From: Conchocele bisecta
Taxonomy: Eukaryota; Mollusca; Bivalvia; Lucinida; Thyasiridae
Reading direction: 5' to 3'
Length of the DNA: 64,000 bases
Assembly: GCA_029237695.1 (NCBI GenBank)
Contig: CM055266.1
Location: forward strand, 9,069,805-9,133,804
Shown: piece by piece, positions 1 to 10,106 of the stretch
Position numbering within the stretch: position 1 is the stretch's first letter
Layout of the letters: each line of letters opens with the position of its first letter
Notes under the pieces: model-generated
The model's database searches: none
Seen by the model: only the letters and a program-made list of their open reading frames with translations
Told to the model about the DNA's origin: nothing
Made by a program: the position numbers and the translations under genes

Positions 1-295
1 AATTTTTAAGGAACTGAATGCTGCGGTCGCTAACGCTCCCTCACATTCCTTAAAATCCAATATGTGAACAATAACTTATACATATAGCACATTCTGGAGA
101 GAACATTAGGTCTGAAAAGAAATGTGTAACGATAGACATCTGCATGATTAAAGTCTCTAAATTATCTTTTTTGATAATTCGGAGAATGGGATGGTATGCA
201 TCAATTCTTAAGGATTCGTTCCATAACGGTAAGTTATGCTCACTTAAGCTGAAGCCAAATTAACGTATTATACAATACTCTAGAATATATTTCTC
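1..295. other. Unassigned AT-rich sequence
   Basis: No exon, RNA gene or repeat that recurs elsewhere in the window is recognised here. It presumably lies in the BMP-like intron upstream of the first visible exon, because the 5' exons of that gene are not in the window. Confidence 0.4.
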
Positions 296-297
296 TA

Positions 298-831
298 CTG
301 TCTGTTTCACGAAAGCTGCCCAAATGTTACGGCCATATAAACAATTCAAAAACCATATATTTTTCGATAATATTAAATTAAAGGAAAATTTAAGAATGAG
401 CCTTCTTTTTATTTCGTGAAATTTGGTCAAATATTGATTTTATTGCGAAAACAAAATTTCCCCATGTTAAATCCTCATAGACATGGGATTTAACATGGGG
501 AAATATTTTAGAATTTCAGAAATACTGGACCGATTTTTAAAATTTAACTTTTGTTTTCTTAGATCATTTCCAAGCTATCTAGCTAGGTTTCGGAGTCAAT
601 TTCCAAAGTTTTTTTGACTCCTCCCACGCTTCCTTACCACTTTTTCCCCCCTGTTAAATTCCCATAGACAAATCAATTTTTCGTAATAAAACCAATATTT
701 GACCGAATTTCACGAAATAAAAAGAAGGCTCATTCTTAAATTTTCCTTTAATTTAATATTATCGAAAAAAATATTGTTTTTGAATTGTTTATATGGCCGT
801 AAAATTTGGGCAGCTTTCGTGAAACAGACAG
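298..831. mobile_element. MITE family A, copy 1 (TA-flanked)
   Basis: The terminal inverted repeats begin CTGTCTGTTTCACGAAAGC and end with the reverse complement, GAAACAGACAG. The element is flanked by TA on both sides (296-297 and 832-833). The inner halves are also complementary, so the whole 534-bp element can fold back on itself. No coding frame is seen. Further copies lie at 16747-17293 and 31834-32392, with a diverged one at 14673-15220. TA flanks and no coding capacity fit a non-autonomous Tc1/mariner-type element. Confidence 0.8.
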
Positions 832-904
832 TAGTATATTCTACTTTAGCATAGGAACAAGGTTGTACATGAATAAACACATGTGGCAATTGTTCTTAGT
901 TTAT

Positions 905-1293
905 CAGAGCTCCAGATAAGCTGCGTATTTGCGTAAATACCCAATTAAAATTGCCAGAAACCCAATTTAAGAAGTAGCGAGTATCAAAAAGCAATAACAA
1001 ATTTGAGGTACCTTTATCTTGCTACAGAAAACAATAAACATACCACAAATTTAGCATATTTTTCTTATTTTCCATGAAAACACATCTTAGTATTTCTTGT
1101 CTCCAAGGAGACAATTCTAGAAATGCCAAGACATGTTTTCATTTTGAAGCAAACTATTCAATAATTGCTGTCTGTTGATGTGTAAACAGTAGTGTGATTT
1201 TATTTTACCCAATTAAAATATTGAAATACCCAATTGCTTCAGATATGATGGAGTGACAATACTCAATTACTAATTCCTTATCTGGAGCTCTGG
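905..1293. mobile_element. Foldback element with AGAGCTCCAGATAAG ends
   Basis: The ends are inverted copies of GAGCTCCAGATAAG, and the interior carries complementary arms around 'acccaattaaaattg' and a short palindrome near 1105. No coding frame is seen. Relatives are at 32838-33112 (one side), 52843-53176 and, with a diverged interior, 63055-63260. Its class is unknown. Confidence 0.7.
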
Positions 1294-1706
1294 TTTGTTA
1301 TTTACATGTATCTATTTAGAATACCGGAATTATGTCAAATAACTCGCAGGTACTTGAATGTAGTTTTATATGAAGTGTGTAATAAATGTATTTATGGCAT
1401 AAAATGGCTTTCACAGTGTAATAACACAGTGTATTAAAATCATAATACACTAGTGTAATAAATATGCAAATGAGCCCTCTACAGAAAACATGTTAGGTAA
1501 TCAGTACAGCTTGAAATTATGATGATGTGCTTATGCAAATCAGTAGAATCTAACGTTTGTGTTAGATATACATGTATATTAAACTCGTTGACTGATAGAA
1601 TATGTTATTTATTCAACGTGTTAACTGATTTCATAAGAAATAGTCTCGTTTCTTATGCAATCAAGAAACTTGTTTAATAAATTATTAATATATTTTGTTC
1701 ATACAG
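1294..1706. other. Intron sequence before the first visible BMP-like exon
   Basis: It contains a short fragment (about 1385-1470, tandem 'cagtgtaataacacagtgta'-like motifs) that resembles 55510-55590. It ends in the acceptor TTCATACAG directly before the exon at 1707. Nothing else is recognised. Confidence 0.4.
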
Positions 1707-1901
1707 GGCGTATCATTGAGCCAGGGAGGTTTGGAATTGTGGGAAGGAAGGGCCCGGAGGAGCTGCAGGCGTTCATGGTTGGTTTCTTCCAGACTGGACG
1801 TAACCGGAACATCCGGCGGACACGCTCCGTCAAACAGAGGCAGAACTCCACTCCCAACGAGGCGGAAAATTACTACCACTGGGGCGCTGGCGAAAGCTAC
1901 T
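1707..1901 (+). CDS. BMP-like exon: prodomain end and furin site
   Basis: 195 nt. The acceptor is CATACAG and the donor is T|GTAAGT. It opens with two bases of a split codon and ends with one base. It encodes [18 protein letters not shown], then the cleavage site NIRRTR, then the N-terminal tail of the mature ligand, rich in Q, N and S. Confidence 0.93.
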
Positions 1902-4900
1902 GTAAGTATATTTTGGAGGGGGCATTTAATGTTTACTCGTTTCCGTCCATAGGCCCGTTGCAAGGTTAAAGTTTTTGTTTGACTTGTATCTTCAATAGTA
2001 TTAGGAGGCGTTGATGCGCTCCGCAAACCACACTGAAACAAATGACCTACATGTGACCTCGACCTAAATCGCCATATACAACCTTGTTCCAGTATAATAA
2101 ATGTACTAGAGTAAAATAAGGGAATTTGTTGGAACTTCATCTTCTTATTTGTCATCATCGATATTTTCATTCTATAGCCCACCCATGAGGCCCCTGTGCT
2201 CAAGGTCAAGGTCAAAGGACGTATTTTTGATGTCTTGTACTTCTGTGTACACTGTCTATCCTACGGAGCCCCGCAGGGGATGTAGAATTCTTTTTTTTTA
2301 TTTATTTGTTCCCACGAAATAACAATTTGTTCCTCAATTTAACAATTTGTTCCCATGAATTAACAATTCGTTCCCACGATATAACAATTCGTTCCCTCGA
2401 ATTAATAAACAAAATCCATGTTCCGTACTATCTGACCTTCCTGCCATTTCAATGTACATTCATATTGAAGACGGGAAGAATGTTCGTTTTGGGCTTTGTC
2501 GGCCTGAGGTCCAGTAACCTATTTCACCAACATTGCAAGGTATACTTTGAGGGAGAAATTTTCAATTTAAAGATTTATTAGTTTTGATTATACTGAATTT
2601 ATTACATTATCACAGCCATTTTGGCTGTGATAATGTAATAAATTCAGTATAATAATTCTGCACATTTTTAATCATCAAATATATGCAGTCGTTTAAGTTC
2701 TATATGAAATAATGCACTTCGGGAAAAATAAATGATTACTCCCTCAAAGTATACTTTGCTAGATAAGTATACTTTGCAATGTTGGTGAAATAGGCTACAG
2801 ATCACATGTGTTTGATTGCTGTTTGTTCATAACTGATGTAATGGTATTTCTGATGTAATTCTGATTCCATGTGCCGTCCTATCTGTTACAGCCATGGATA
2901 ACTACAGAAAACGGGCCTGTCAGAGACACACACTTTATGTGAACTTTATAAGCCTCGGATGGCAGGTAGGTACATCAATGAAACACCACAGGTGGAAGAC
3001 TCGGACCTAGGTCCCACCTATGTGCAAAACTTGCCCACAAGATACATAGATGTACACACATTTCAGAAATAGTGCATGATCAAAGTGGTATAATTGTGGT
3101 ATAATTGTGGTCCCTGATTTTACACAGCTGGGGTCCGTTTCACTAAACTTTGTACGACTAAAATGTTCATAAGCGTAAAATTATAATAGTCTGTGAATTT
3201 CACATTTAACAATGTTTTCTTATAAACAATTATTGGATTTACATTTATTGAGCATAGGCAATTGCAATTTCCAGACGATCCTAAATTTGCACAAACAAAC
3301 ATTTTAGTTGTACGAAGTTTAGTGAAACGGCCCCCAGGCTTGTTAAAGGTACATGCCCACTCGGTAATTGCCGTCTGCTGTTTTTCATTTTTTCTTTTAA
3401 TTCTTAACAAAAAACTGGTTTTGACAGCACATGAGAATCGTCTCCACTGGAGACGATTCTCATGTGCTGTCAAAACCAGGTTTTTGTCGAGAAATATTGA
3501 AAATAAAATATTTCCAGCAGACGACAACAATTAATTAAGCGCAGTAAGGGTTAAGAACATTACAATTTGTTCCTTCGTTTCTTCCCCGTGTAGAGACGAT
3601 CATTAAAGGTACACGCCCACTCAGTAGGCACAAACTGTTCTTTAAAGGAATTAAATAAGTGTATAATTGTGTCACAATTCCACCAGTTCTAAAATTACAG
3701 ATATAATCATTTAATAATATTTATTTTACTGATGATTTTCATATTTAAATAAGGCATGATAGTTTTTAATTATTTATACTAATTAAATGTGTCGCCTGAA
3801 AAAATAATATTTTCGACAGATTATAAAGTATGATCCTTGCACGTCCAAAAGTAAATACAGAGAATAAATTTTAATGTCCGTTAACATTTTAAGGAAACAC
3901 GGTTATCGCCCCTGATATCAGTGTGGAAATTTACGTCTGATATAAAATGTATAATAATGCCAATCAATATGTGGGGTAATGGTGAATGAATGTTTATTTT
4001 GCCAGAAAATGTCCCAGATGATGTCTCTGATGTAAAGAACAGTTTGTGCCTACTGAGTGGGCATGCACCTTTAATTGGTTGTACTTAGCTTAACCCGACG
4101 AGACGGTTCAAATGAGTGGTGACAACTTATTCTTCTGAGACGAAATTAGGAAAATAGGGATTTTTTACAAAATGTTTGTACTACTTTACTAGTCTATCGT
4201 CTGTAACGGGTTAAAATGCTTGCTTTGAATCTCGAGTTTACGGAGCCCCGCAGGGGTCATAGAATTATTTTTTTTATTAATTTGCTTCCACGAAATAACA
4301 ATTTGTTCCCTAAATTTAACAATTCGTTACCACAAATTAAGAATTTGTTCCCTCCATTTTATAATCGTTCCCACGAAATAACAATTCGTTCACAATTCGT
4401 TCCTACAAAATAACCGTTGGCAATTCGATCGTCCCGTGGGAACAAATTGTTATTTTGTTGGAACGAATTGTTAAATTGAGGGGACTAATTGTCATTTCGT
4501 GGAAATTAATTGTTAATTCGAGGGAACAAATTGTTAATTCGAGGGAACGAATTGTTAATTCGAGGGAACAAATTGTTAAATTGAGGGAACAAATTGTTAT
4601 TTCGTGGGAACGAATTAATAAAAAAAATCCATGTCCTCTGCGGGGCTCCGTACGAGTTAGACGTGCATGCTAAAACAATTACACTCACTGTGCCAGTTGA
4701 ATATTGGTGATCCATGTGATCAAGGTGCATGATCACGTGGTTACAACAACAACAATGTCGCCCACTCCAAAGTAAGTATTATTTGATATTTTCCTTAATA
4801 TGCAACTGATTTTGATGAAATATGGCGCAGCAAACGAGTCTTCATGAGATGCATTTGGTGGTCCAGGGAGTTTGGCACAGACTTATGTCGTTTTTGCAAA

Positions 4901-7316
4901 GAATCGATTTCGTGTCGGAGACACGGAACGACAGCAGTTTGGGCGAAAATACAGAGACCACAAAATGCAGCTTAACAAGACGCGTTTGATGCGCCATATT
5001 TCATCAAAATCCGTTACGTAATAAGGACAATATAAAAGAATACGTACTTTGAATCGGATGGATTCTGGAAGTTTCAGTACTTGTTGTTGTTGTTAGTACC
5101 ACGTGATTATACACCTTGGTCATGTTACTTATTTCCTTGTTTTCAAACACATAACAGTTCCATTATTTATAAAACGTAATTAATAGATTTGTATTAAAAG
5201 TTAAAGGTGCATGCCTACTCAGTAGGCACGAAATGTTCTGTATATCGGAGACATCATCTGATACATTTTCTAGCAAAATAAATATTCATTCACCATTAGC
5301 CCACGTATTGATCGACATTATTATGCATTTTATATCAGACGTAAAATTTACACACTGATATCAAGGGCGATAACCGTGTTTCCTTAAAATGTCAACGGAC
5401 ATTACTATTTATTCTCTGTATTTATTTTTATGCCACCAGGTTTCGAAGAAACGGGTGGCATATAGTGTTTGGACCGTCCGTCTGTCCGTCCGTCCGTGCG
5501 TCCGTCCGTCTGTCCGTCCGTCACACTTTTCGGTTAACCACTTTGTCACAGTTTCTCAAATATGCTGCAGGTGGCATCCGCGTTCGACAGACGCATTTCT
5601 TGTTTGATGTGCAATGATCATACTTTATAATCTGTCTATAATTTCATTTTTTCATGGGACGCATTTAATTAGTATAAATAACTAAAATATATCATGCCTC
5701 ATTTGCATATGAAAATAGACTGATACCACCGCGCGTCACACAGTAAAAAATATTATTATGCCACCGGGTTTCGAAGAAACGGGTGGCATATAGTGTTTGG
5801 ACCGTCCGTCTGTCCATCTGTCCGTCCGTCCGTCCGTCCGTCCGTCGTCCGTCACATTTTTCGGTTAACCACTTTACTTTGTCACAGTTTCTCAAATATG
5901 CTGCAGGTGGCATCTGCGTTCGACAGACGCATTTCTTGTTAAATGATTATATCTGTATAGCGGGCACTTGTAATTTTTATAGAACCGTTGGAATAGTGAC
6001 ACAATTATACACTTATTTAATTCCTATAAGGAACATTTTGTGCCTACTGAGTGGGTATGTACCTTTAACATTTAAACATCTCACGAAATGTAAACTCAAT
6101 TGATATTCTCCATTCACCAGATTGTTGTGCCCTCAGTCTCATTAGTACGGAGCTCCGCAGAAGACGTAGAATTCGTTTTTATTAATTCGTTCCCTCACTT
6201 TAACAATTCGTTCCCTCGATATAAAAAATTGTTCCCACGAATGAACAATTCATTCCCTCGTATTAACAATTCGTTCGCATAAAATTGTGGGAACGAATTG
6301 TTATTTTGCGGGAACGAATAATAAAAAAAGAATTCTACATCCTCTGCGGGGCTTTGTAATATAGTGTTTTGGTCCATGTGGCTGTGAATTAACCCTTAGA
6401 ATGCGGGAAACAAAAATTATTGTCTTCTGTTTTATATTTTGTCTTCTTTCTCTATAAAAACATAGTTTGACATAGCTTTAGAATCATTTAAAATGGAAAT
6501 GATTCTAAAGTTCTGTGAAACCATATGTTTATATGAGAACAATGGAAAATAAACAGCAGACGAGAAAATTTAATTCAGCATGATAAGGGTTAAGAAGTTT
6601 GCTGGAGTTTCTCTAATCTGTCACGGGACGAATTTGTGTGCCGAATTTTCTTTTTATATTCAAGAAATATTTAAATTAATTAATTTGTATAAATTCTTTA
6701 CACAATCTCCAAGGTGTATGATCAAACGCATCTTGTTAAGCCCCATTTGGTAGTCTCTGAACTTTGGCCCAGACTTCTGTCGTTTTTGCGAAGAATCGAT
6801 TTCCGTGTCGATAGACACGGAAATCGATTCTTCGCAAAAACGACAGAAGTCTGTGCCGAACTCCCTGGGCGACCAAATGCAGCTCATGAAGACGCGTTTG
6901 CTGCGCCATATTTCATATATATTAAGGAAAATATCAAATAATACTTACTTTGGAGTAGTCAAGATTTCAACACTTTCAGCCACTGTTGTTGTTGTTATAA
7001 CCACGTGATCATGCACCTTGAACTCTATCAACCTACGATTGATTTCTATTTCCAGGACTGGATCATTGCCCCAGAAGGCTACGCGGCATTCTACTGCGGT
7101 GGCGAGTGTACATTTCCGCTGGGAGCTCACATGAACGCTACAAACCACGCGATTGTCCAAACCCTAGTGCACCTCACAAAACCCTATGCGGTCCCGAAGC
7201 CCTGCTGTGCTCCCACAAAACTCTCAGCTATTCAAGTATTATATTTTGATGAAAAATCAAACGTCGTTCTCAAGCGATACAAACACATGGTTGTGAAGAC
7301 ATGCGGCTGTCATTGA
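1707..7316 (+). CDS. BMP5/6/7/8-type TGF-beta ligand, last three coding exons (5' partial)
   Basis: Join 1707-1901, 2892-2965 and 7056-7316. The introns are GT-AG and the phases fit. The product is a secreted dimeric morphogen that signals through type I/II serine kinase receptors and Smads. The first visible exon carries the end of the prodomain (motifs [17 protein letters not shown]) and a furin-type site, RRTR, before SVKQR. The mature domain has the seven cystine-knot cysteines: one in RACQR, two in FYCGGEC, two in KPCC and two in the terminal CGCH. It also has [14 protein letters not shown], a glycosylation sequon in [14 protein letters not shown], and a stop right after CGCH, as in the family. 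Similarity is closest to BMP5-8/60A rather than BMP2/4, judged by [14 protein letters not shown] and the [10 protein letters not shown] motif. The signal peptide and most of the prodomain are missing because they lie left of the window. The visible coding part gives 176 codons. Confidence 0.95.
1902..2261 (+). other. Start of BMP-like intron
   Basis: Intron sequence without a recognisable element. An open frame on the opposite strand (1685-2215) is only the reverse of the exon plus intron, and no gene is supported. Confidence 0.5.
2262..2427. mobile_element. TACGGAG foldback element with 21-bp iterons, copy 1
   Basis: It starts TACGGAGCCCCGCAGGGG and ends CCGTA. Between the ends are tandem copies of a roughly 21-bp motif around 'gttcccacgaaataac'. 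The flanks are ctatcc (2256-2261) and ctatct (2428-2433), a near-perfect 6-bp target duplication. Other members are at 4239-4652, 6145-6358, 8898-9266 and 14843-15030. Confidence 0.7.
2514..2798. mobile_element. Foldback element with GTAGCCTATTTCACC ends
   Basis: The outer arms read 'acctatttcaccaacattg' on the left and its complement on the right. Both carry 'caaagtatacttt' repeats next to the arms. A near-perfect palindrome at about 2580-2653 (ATACTGAATTTATTACATTA and its complement) forms the centre. Copies are at 48743-49290 and 16700-17338, both interrupted by other elements. Confidence 0.75.
2892..2965 (+). CDS. BMP-like exon: start of cystine-knot domain
   Basis: 74 nt. The acceptor is TGTTACAG and the donor is CAG|GTAGGT. 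It encodes [19 protein letters not shown] and ends after GWQ in phase 0. It contains the first knot cysteine (RACQR). Confidence 0.93.
3129..3337. mobile_element. Foldback family B (CCGTTTCACTAAACTTTGTA ends), partial copy
   Basis: The left end is 'ggggtccgtttcactaaac' and the right end is its complement, finishing 'agtgaaacggccccc'. The arms include 'gtacgactaaaatgttc' and 'atttacatttattgagcat'. The central palindrome is shortened compared with full copies (8565-8809, 24866-25106, 36822-37055, 63512-63761). Confidence 0.7.
3364..3554. mobile_element. TTAA/CCCTTA foldback family, diverged copy
   Basis: It has the 'gccgtctgctg' and 'cagcagacgacaa' arms of the family and ends in 'gtaagggttaag'. 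The centre is a strong palindrome at about 3411-3485 (GTTTTGACAGCACATGAGAA and its complement). The left TTAACCC end is not seen. Confidence 0.6.
3603..4074. mobile_element. MITE family C (TTAAAGGTACATGCCCACTC ends), intact copy
   Basis: The terminal inverted repeats are TTAAAGGTACAYGCCCACTC, continuing 'agtaggcacaaactgttctt' on each side. The copy is 472 bp with no inserted element, so it serves as the uninterrupted reference for the copies at 5201-6068, 10350-11418 and 13429-14556. No coding frame is seen. Confidence 0.75.
4239..4652. mobile_element. TACGGAG foldback element, copy 2, with perfect 6-bp target duplication
   Basis: The ends are TACGGAGCCCCGCAGGGG and its inverted copy CTCTGCGGGGCTCCGTA. 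Both arms are built from about 21-bp iterons ('gttcccacgaaataac' on the left, its complement on the right). The element is flanked by cgagtt at 4233-4238 and 4653-4658. Confidence 0.8.
4720..5119. mobile_element. Foldback family D (TCAAGGTGCATGATCACGTG ends)
   Basis: The left end is TCAAGGTGCATGATCACGTG followed by (CAA)n. The right end is the complement, GTTGTTGTTG then CACGTGATTATACACCTTGG. The centre includes 'gaatcgatttc' arms. Copies are at 6709-7020, 13093-14633 (interrupted) and 61157-61578. No coding frame is seen. Confidence 0.7.
5429..5604 (-). mobile_element. Short non-autonomous element with terminal hairpin and CCGTCC microsatellite, copy 1
   Basis: One end is a hairpin (TATGCCACC ... 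GGTGGCATA around 'tttcgaagaaac'). It is followed by tandem CCGT/CCGTCTGT units and a conserved tail ending 'gacgcatttcttgtt'. There are no inverted repeats between the two ends. A terminal hairpin, an inner microsatellite and no clear target duplication resemble non-autonomous Helitron/Helentron elements. This class is an inference. Confidence 0.55.
5757..5940 (-). mobile_element. Short hairpin/CCGTCC element, copy 2
   Basis: Same structure and orientation as 5429-5604, inserted at a different point of the same family C MITE. The hairpin loop and tail sequence are nearly the same in both. Confidence 0.55.
6145..6358. mobile_element. TACGGAG foldback element, copy 3
   Basis: It starts TACGGAGCTCCGCAG and ends 'cctctgcggggctttgta', with 21-bp iterons in both orientations. 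No convincing target duplication remains. Confidence 0.65.
6389..6593. mobile_element. TTAA/CCCTTA foldback MITE
   Basis: It starts TTAACCCTTAGAATGCGGG and ends TAAGGGTTAA, with long complementary arms and a central palindrome ('tagaatcatttaaaatggaa'). TTAA flanks and CCCTT ends fit piggyBac-type target choice, which is an inference. Other copies are at 7677-7911, 8084-8279, 26833-27014 and 57535-57935. Confidence 0.65.
6709..7020. mobile_element. Foldback family D, copy ending 35 bp before a BMP-like exon
   Basis: The ends match 4720-5119. The centre is a near-perfect hairpin at about 6772-6862 ('cgtttttgcgaagaatcg' and its complement). The right end stops just before the pyrimidine tract and acceptor (TATTTCCAG) of the exon at 7056. 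Confidence 0.75.
7056..7316 (+). CDS. BMP-like last exon: most of the cystine-knot domain and stop
   Basis: 87 codons including TGA. The acceptor is TATTTCCAG, phase 0. It encodes [51 protein letters not shown] and ends with MVVKTCGCH. It carries six of the seven knot cysteines. Confidence 0.95.
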   Translation, partial: DWIIAPEGYAAFYCGGECTFPLGAHMNATNHAIVQTLVHLTKPYAVPKPCCAPTKLSAIQVLYFDEKSNVVLKRYKHMVVKTCGCH

Positions 7317-7333
7317 GGAGTGTGTATGATCAA

Positions 7334-7339
7334 AATAAA
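7334..7339 (+). promoter_or_regulatory. Possible polyadenylation signal AATAAA
   Basis: AATAAA lies 18 bp after the BMP-like stop codon. A second candidate, CAATAAAG, is near 7613. If the first is used, the 3' UTR is very short and ends inside the repeat that follows. Confidence 0.4.
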
Positions 7340-7563
7340 TGTGACTGGAGAAATGGGGCTTGTGAGATTTGTGACCAGTGTAGTCTGATCAAATAGCATG
7401 CTCGTGTAGTGTGATAACGATTTATATTGCTTGTTCGAAACATACCCGGGTTTTATTGATGGAATGGCGACCAGTGCAGATACTGATCAGACTGTGCGGA
7501 TGCACAGGCTGATCTGTATCTACACTGGTCGCAAAACCTATAAGCCCTATTTCTCACAGCCAC
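7340..7563. repeat. Interspersed repeat family X (GTGACTGGAGAAATRGGGCTTA ends)
   Basis: The left end is 'gtgactggagaaatgggg' and the right end is 'aagccctatttctcacagcc', an imperfect complement. Inside are 'gaccagtgcagatactgatcag' type motifs in both orientations. Related copies or fragments are at 11818-12502, 30945-31470, 35580-35885, 54752-54820, 55190-55290 and 58116-58340. It is probably a non-autonomous foldback. Confidence 0.6.
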
Positions 7564-7676
7564 AAATGTGTCAAATCTGACAAAACCAGACTTCAGATTG
7601 CAAATTGCGAATCCAATAAAGAAATGAGTACATAGCACCATGTTTCTTTATATGATTCACAATCATTGAGTATACT

Positions 7677-7911
7677 TAAACCCTTAGAATGCAGGATAAT
7701 TGTCGTCTGCTGTTGTTTCATATATTGTCTTTTTTTCTCACGATAAAAACATGGTTTGGCAGCAATTTGGATTCTAAAGTTCTGATAAACTATGTTTTGT
7801 TGATAAAATTGGAAAATAAAAATTAATCAGCAGACGACAAAATTTATTTCAATGCACGTACAATACAATGTACAATACAACAAACTTTAATTCAGTATTG
7901 TAATGGTTAAT
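7677..7911. mobile_element. TTAA/CCCTTA foldback MITE
   Basis: It starts 'ttaaacccttagaatgcagg' and ends 'attgtaatggttaat', with the shared 'gtcgtctgctgttg' and 'cagcagacgacaa' arms. It contains a small extra repeat, 'gtacaatacaatgtacaata'. Confidence 0.55.
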
Positions 7912-8083
7912 CCAATAGAATGTCAAATATTAAATTATTATCTAAATCAAAAACATAACAATCAAAAGAGCGAGTCGAACCTCACAAAATGGGGCGTGTA
8001 GTATTGTGAAATTATTAGTTTGAAAATACATGTAGATAACCCAAATACATTTACTATGAAATTCCCATTCTACACAATGAGTA

Positions 8084-8279
8084 TTAACCCTTAGACTGCG
8101 GGAAACGTAAATTGTCATCTGCTGTTGTTTTATATTTTGTCTTTCTCAATAAGAACATGGTTTGACCATGCTTTAGAATCATTTCCAATTATAAAGTGTT
8201 TTCAATGCATGGTTGTGACGAGAAGACAATAAAACACAAACAGCAGACGACATCATTTAATTCTGCATTTATGGGTTAA
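8084..8279. mobile_element. TTAA/CCCTTA foldback MITE
   Basis: It starts TTAACCCTTAGACTGCGGG and ends 'tttatgggttaa', with the same internal arms as the other copies. Confidence 0.6.
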
Positions 8280-8334
8280 ATTATGTTTTGAGTTGTACAT
8301 ATGGTTTACTGTGTGACAGTGGAAGTCACATCTA

Positions 8335-8560
8335 TATATGAGGCAAGTCATGTGATTTTGTACTTGAGAACATGTGCAATATCTCATGAAAATAATTACA
8401 AAATTTTCAGTAAATAAGGTTGACAGTTGACGAAATGCTCGGAACACATGAATAGAATTCCGTATTTCGGTGACAATTTCGTCAACATTCGACGTAATTT
8501 ACAGAATATATGGCAGTTTCTGTATGTCCATTTCATGCAAATTCGCACATCTGCTTAAGG
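8335..8560. repeat. Foldback family E (GACAAGTCATGTGATTTTGTAC arm)
   Basis: The left arm has 'gtcatgtgattttgtac' and 'atctcatgaaaat'. The centre has complementary motifs around a palindrome ('gaatagaattccg'), and the right arm has 'acgtaatttacagaatata'. Relatives are at 9641-9825, 26238-26480, 33611-33835 and 59998-60240. Confidence 0.5.
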
Positions 8561-8564
8561 TACA

Positions 8565-8809
8565 GGGGGCCGTTTCACTAAAATTTATACGACTAAAATG
8601 TTCGTAAGTGCAAAATTATGATGTCTGTAAATATCACATTAACAATGTTTTCTTGTAAACAATTATTGGATTTACATTTATTGAGCATAGGCTGCATATA
8701 TGCAGCCTATGCTCAATAAATGTAAATCCATCAATTGAAATTTCCAGACAATCCTAAATTTTCACTCACGAACATTTTAGTCGTACGAAGTTTAGTGAAA
8801 CGGTCCCCA
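8565..8809. mobile_element. Foldback family B, near-complete copy
   Basis: It starts GGGGGCCGTTTCACTAAAAT and ends 'agtgaaacggtcccc'. The centre is the palindrome 'gcataggctgcatatatgca'. The two arms are complementary but differ at several sites. Confidence 0.75.
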
Positions 8810-8897
8810 GAATCACATGGCTGGTCTAATAGAGACAATTTGTACCTCACAGCCGGGTGTAAATAGTTACTAAAGATGTGTACATTTTTCTGTTCAC

Positions 8898-9266
8898 TAC
8901 ATAGCCCCGCAGGGGACGTGGAATTCTTTTTTATTAATTCGTTCCCACGAAATAACAATTTGTTCCCTCAATTTAACAATTAGTTCCCTCGAATTAACAA
9001 TTTTTCTTTCAATTTAACAATTTGTTCCCACAAATTAACAATTTGTTCCCTCAAATTGATAATTTGTTCCCACAAATTGTTAATTTGAGGGAACAAATTG
9101 TTAATTCGAGGGAACAAATTGTTACTTCGTGGGAACGAATTGTTAAATTGAGGGAACGAATTGTCATTTCGTGGGAACAAATTGTTAATTCGAGGAACGG
9201 AACAAATTGTTATTTCGTGGGAACGAATTAATAAAAAAGAATCCATGTCACCTGCGGGTCTCCATA
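8898..9266. mobile_element. TACGGAG foldback element, copy 4, with perfect 6-bp target duplication
   Basis: The ends are slightly mutated (TACATAGCCCCGCAGGGG and GCGGGTCTCCATA). The 21-bp iteron array switches orientation near 9070. The flanks are gttcac at 8892-8897 and 9267-9272. Confidence 0.75.
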
Positions 9267-9358
9267 GTTCACCAATGCATGCTAACATGTAATCGAGCGG
9301 AGACGTAGATCTGAGATGCTCCCAAGATCTGATTCAATTCATTTCATTTCATTTAGCC

Positions 9359-9640
9359 TGTTGTAGTTCGTTGTTTGTTGGGGTTGAACGGCTAAGGTTA
9401 TTTAATGCCAGGTCAATGGGTTTAGTTCTAAGACCCATATATTACCTGTATAAACGGGGGGAAAATCCCAAAATCAGAACTGAATACATATTTAAAAAAA
9501 CAAAATATATATATTCAGCCCTGAAATCAGAATAATCCTGATCTGATGCCAGGTCCTCGCCACACCAGAAATACTTGGCCCCCTCCCAAAAGCAGTAGGA
9601 CCAGTAATAATCTTGCTACTTTTATAATGTAAGATGTGTG
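9359..9640 (+). repeat. Interspersed repeat family F (TTAACGGCCTATCAACAGC type), diverged copy
   Basis: It shares 'ggttgaacggctaaggtta', 'ggggggaaaatcccaaaatc', 'tattcagccctgaaatcag' and 'gatgccaggtcctcgccac' with the other copies (17451, 22498, 30501, 36120, 37325). The roughly 400-bp family has a B-box-like GGTTCGATCCC in the 30501 copy, so a tRNA-derived SINE is possible but not shown. Confidence 0.55.
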
Positions 9641-9825
9641 ATATCTCATGAACAATTAAATGTATTACACAATTTATACTATCTGTAAATGATGTCAAAA
9701 GAATTTCACATTTTCTCCGACAATTTCCACGTCATTTACAGAAAATATCACAGTTTCTGTATATAGTTTTTTATGAAAATCACACATTTCATTTGGTATC
9801 AAATTACACGGCTTGTTACATAATA
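9641..9825. repeat. Foldback family E, fragment
   Basis: It has the 'atatctcatgaacaatta' and 'cgtcatttacagaaaatat' arms of the family, with no clear central palindrome. Confidence 0.45.
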
Positions 9826-9939
9826 TTTATGACCTTAGCTGTTGCTGGGATGTTAAAACTATTTTATCTTTCACCTGTTTGCAATGATGCATTAACCCTT
9901 TCAACATCACAGGCCTGTATAGTGGTATTGGCAAACATT

Positions 9940-10106
9940 GATTTTCTCAATCATCATCCAGAGGCAAATGTACGGTGGTGGTGCAAACCCATTACCACCC
10001 ATACGTTTTCTCTAGAAAAAGTAATTTATTCTAGAGAAAACGTATGGGTGGTAATGGGTTTGCACCATCATTGTACATTTGCCTCTGGATGATGATTGAG
10101 AAAATA
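9940..10106. repeat. Long near-perfect inverted repeat
   Basis: Two arms of about 70 bp (9940-10011 and 10034-10106) are complementary, for example 'atggatgatgattgagaaaa' on the right against its complement on the left, and 'tctagagaaaacgtatggg' near the loop. There is no coding frame. It is probably a young foldback element. Confidence 0.75.

Larger units (their letters stand above)
5201..6068. mobile_element. MITE family C, copy with two insertions
   Basis: The ends match the 3603-4074 copy. Compared with that copy, two extra blocks are present (5429-5604 and 5757-5940), both starting with a hairpin and a CCGTCC microsatellite. Confidence 0.75.

Noticed and set aside
1685..2215. 176-codon open frame on the minus strand over a BMP-like exon
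   Set aside because: It is antisense to a clear coding exon and extends into intron, with no recognisable domain.
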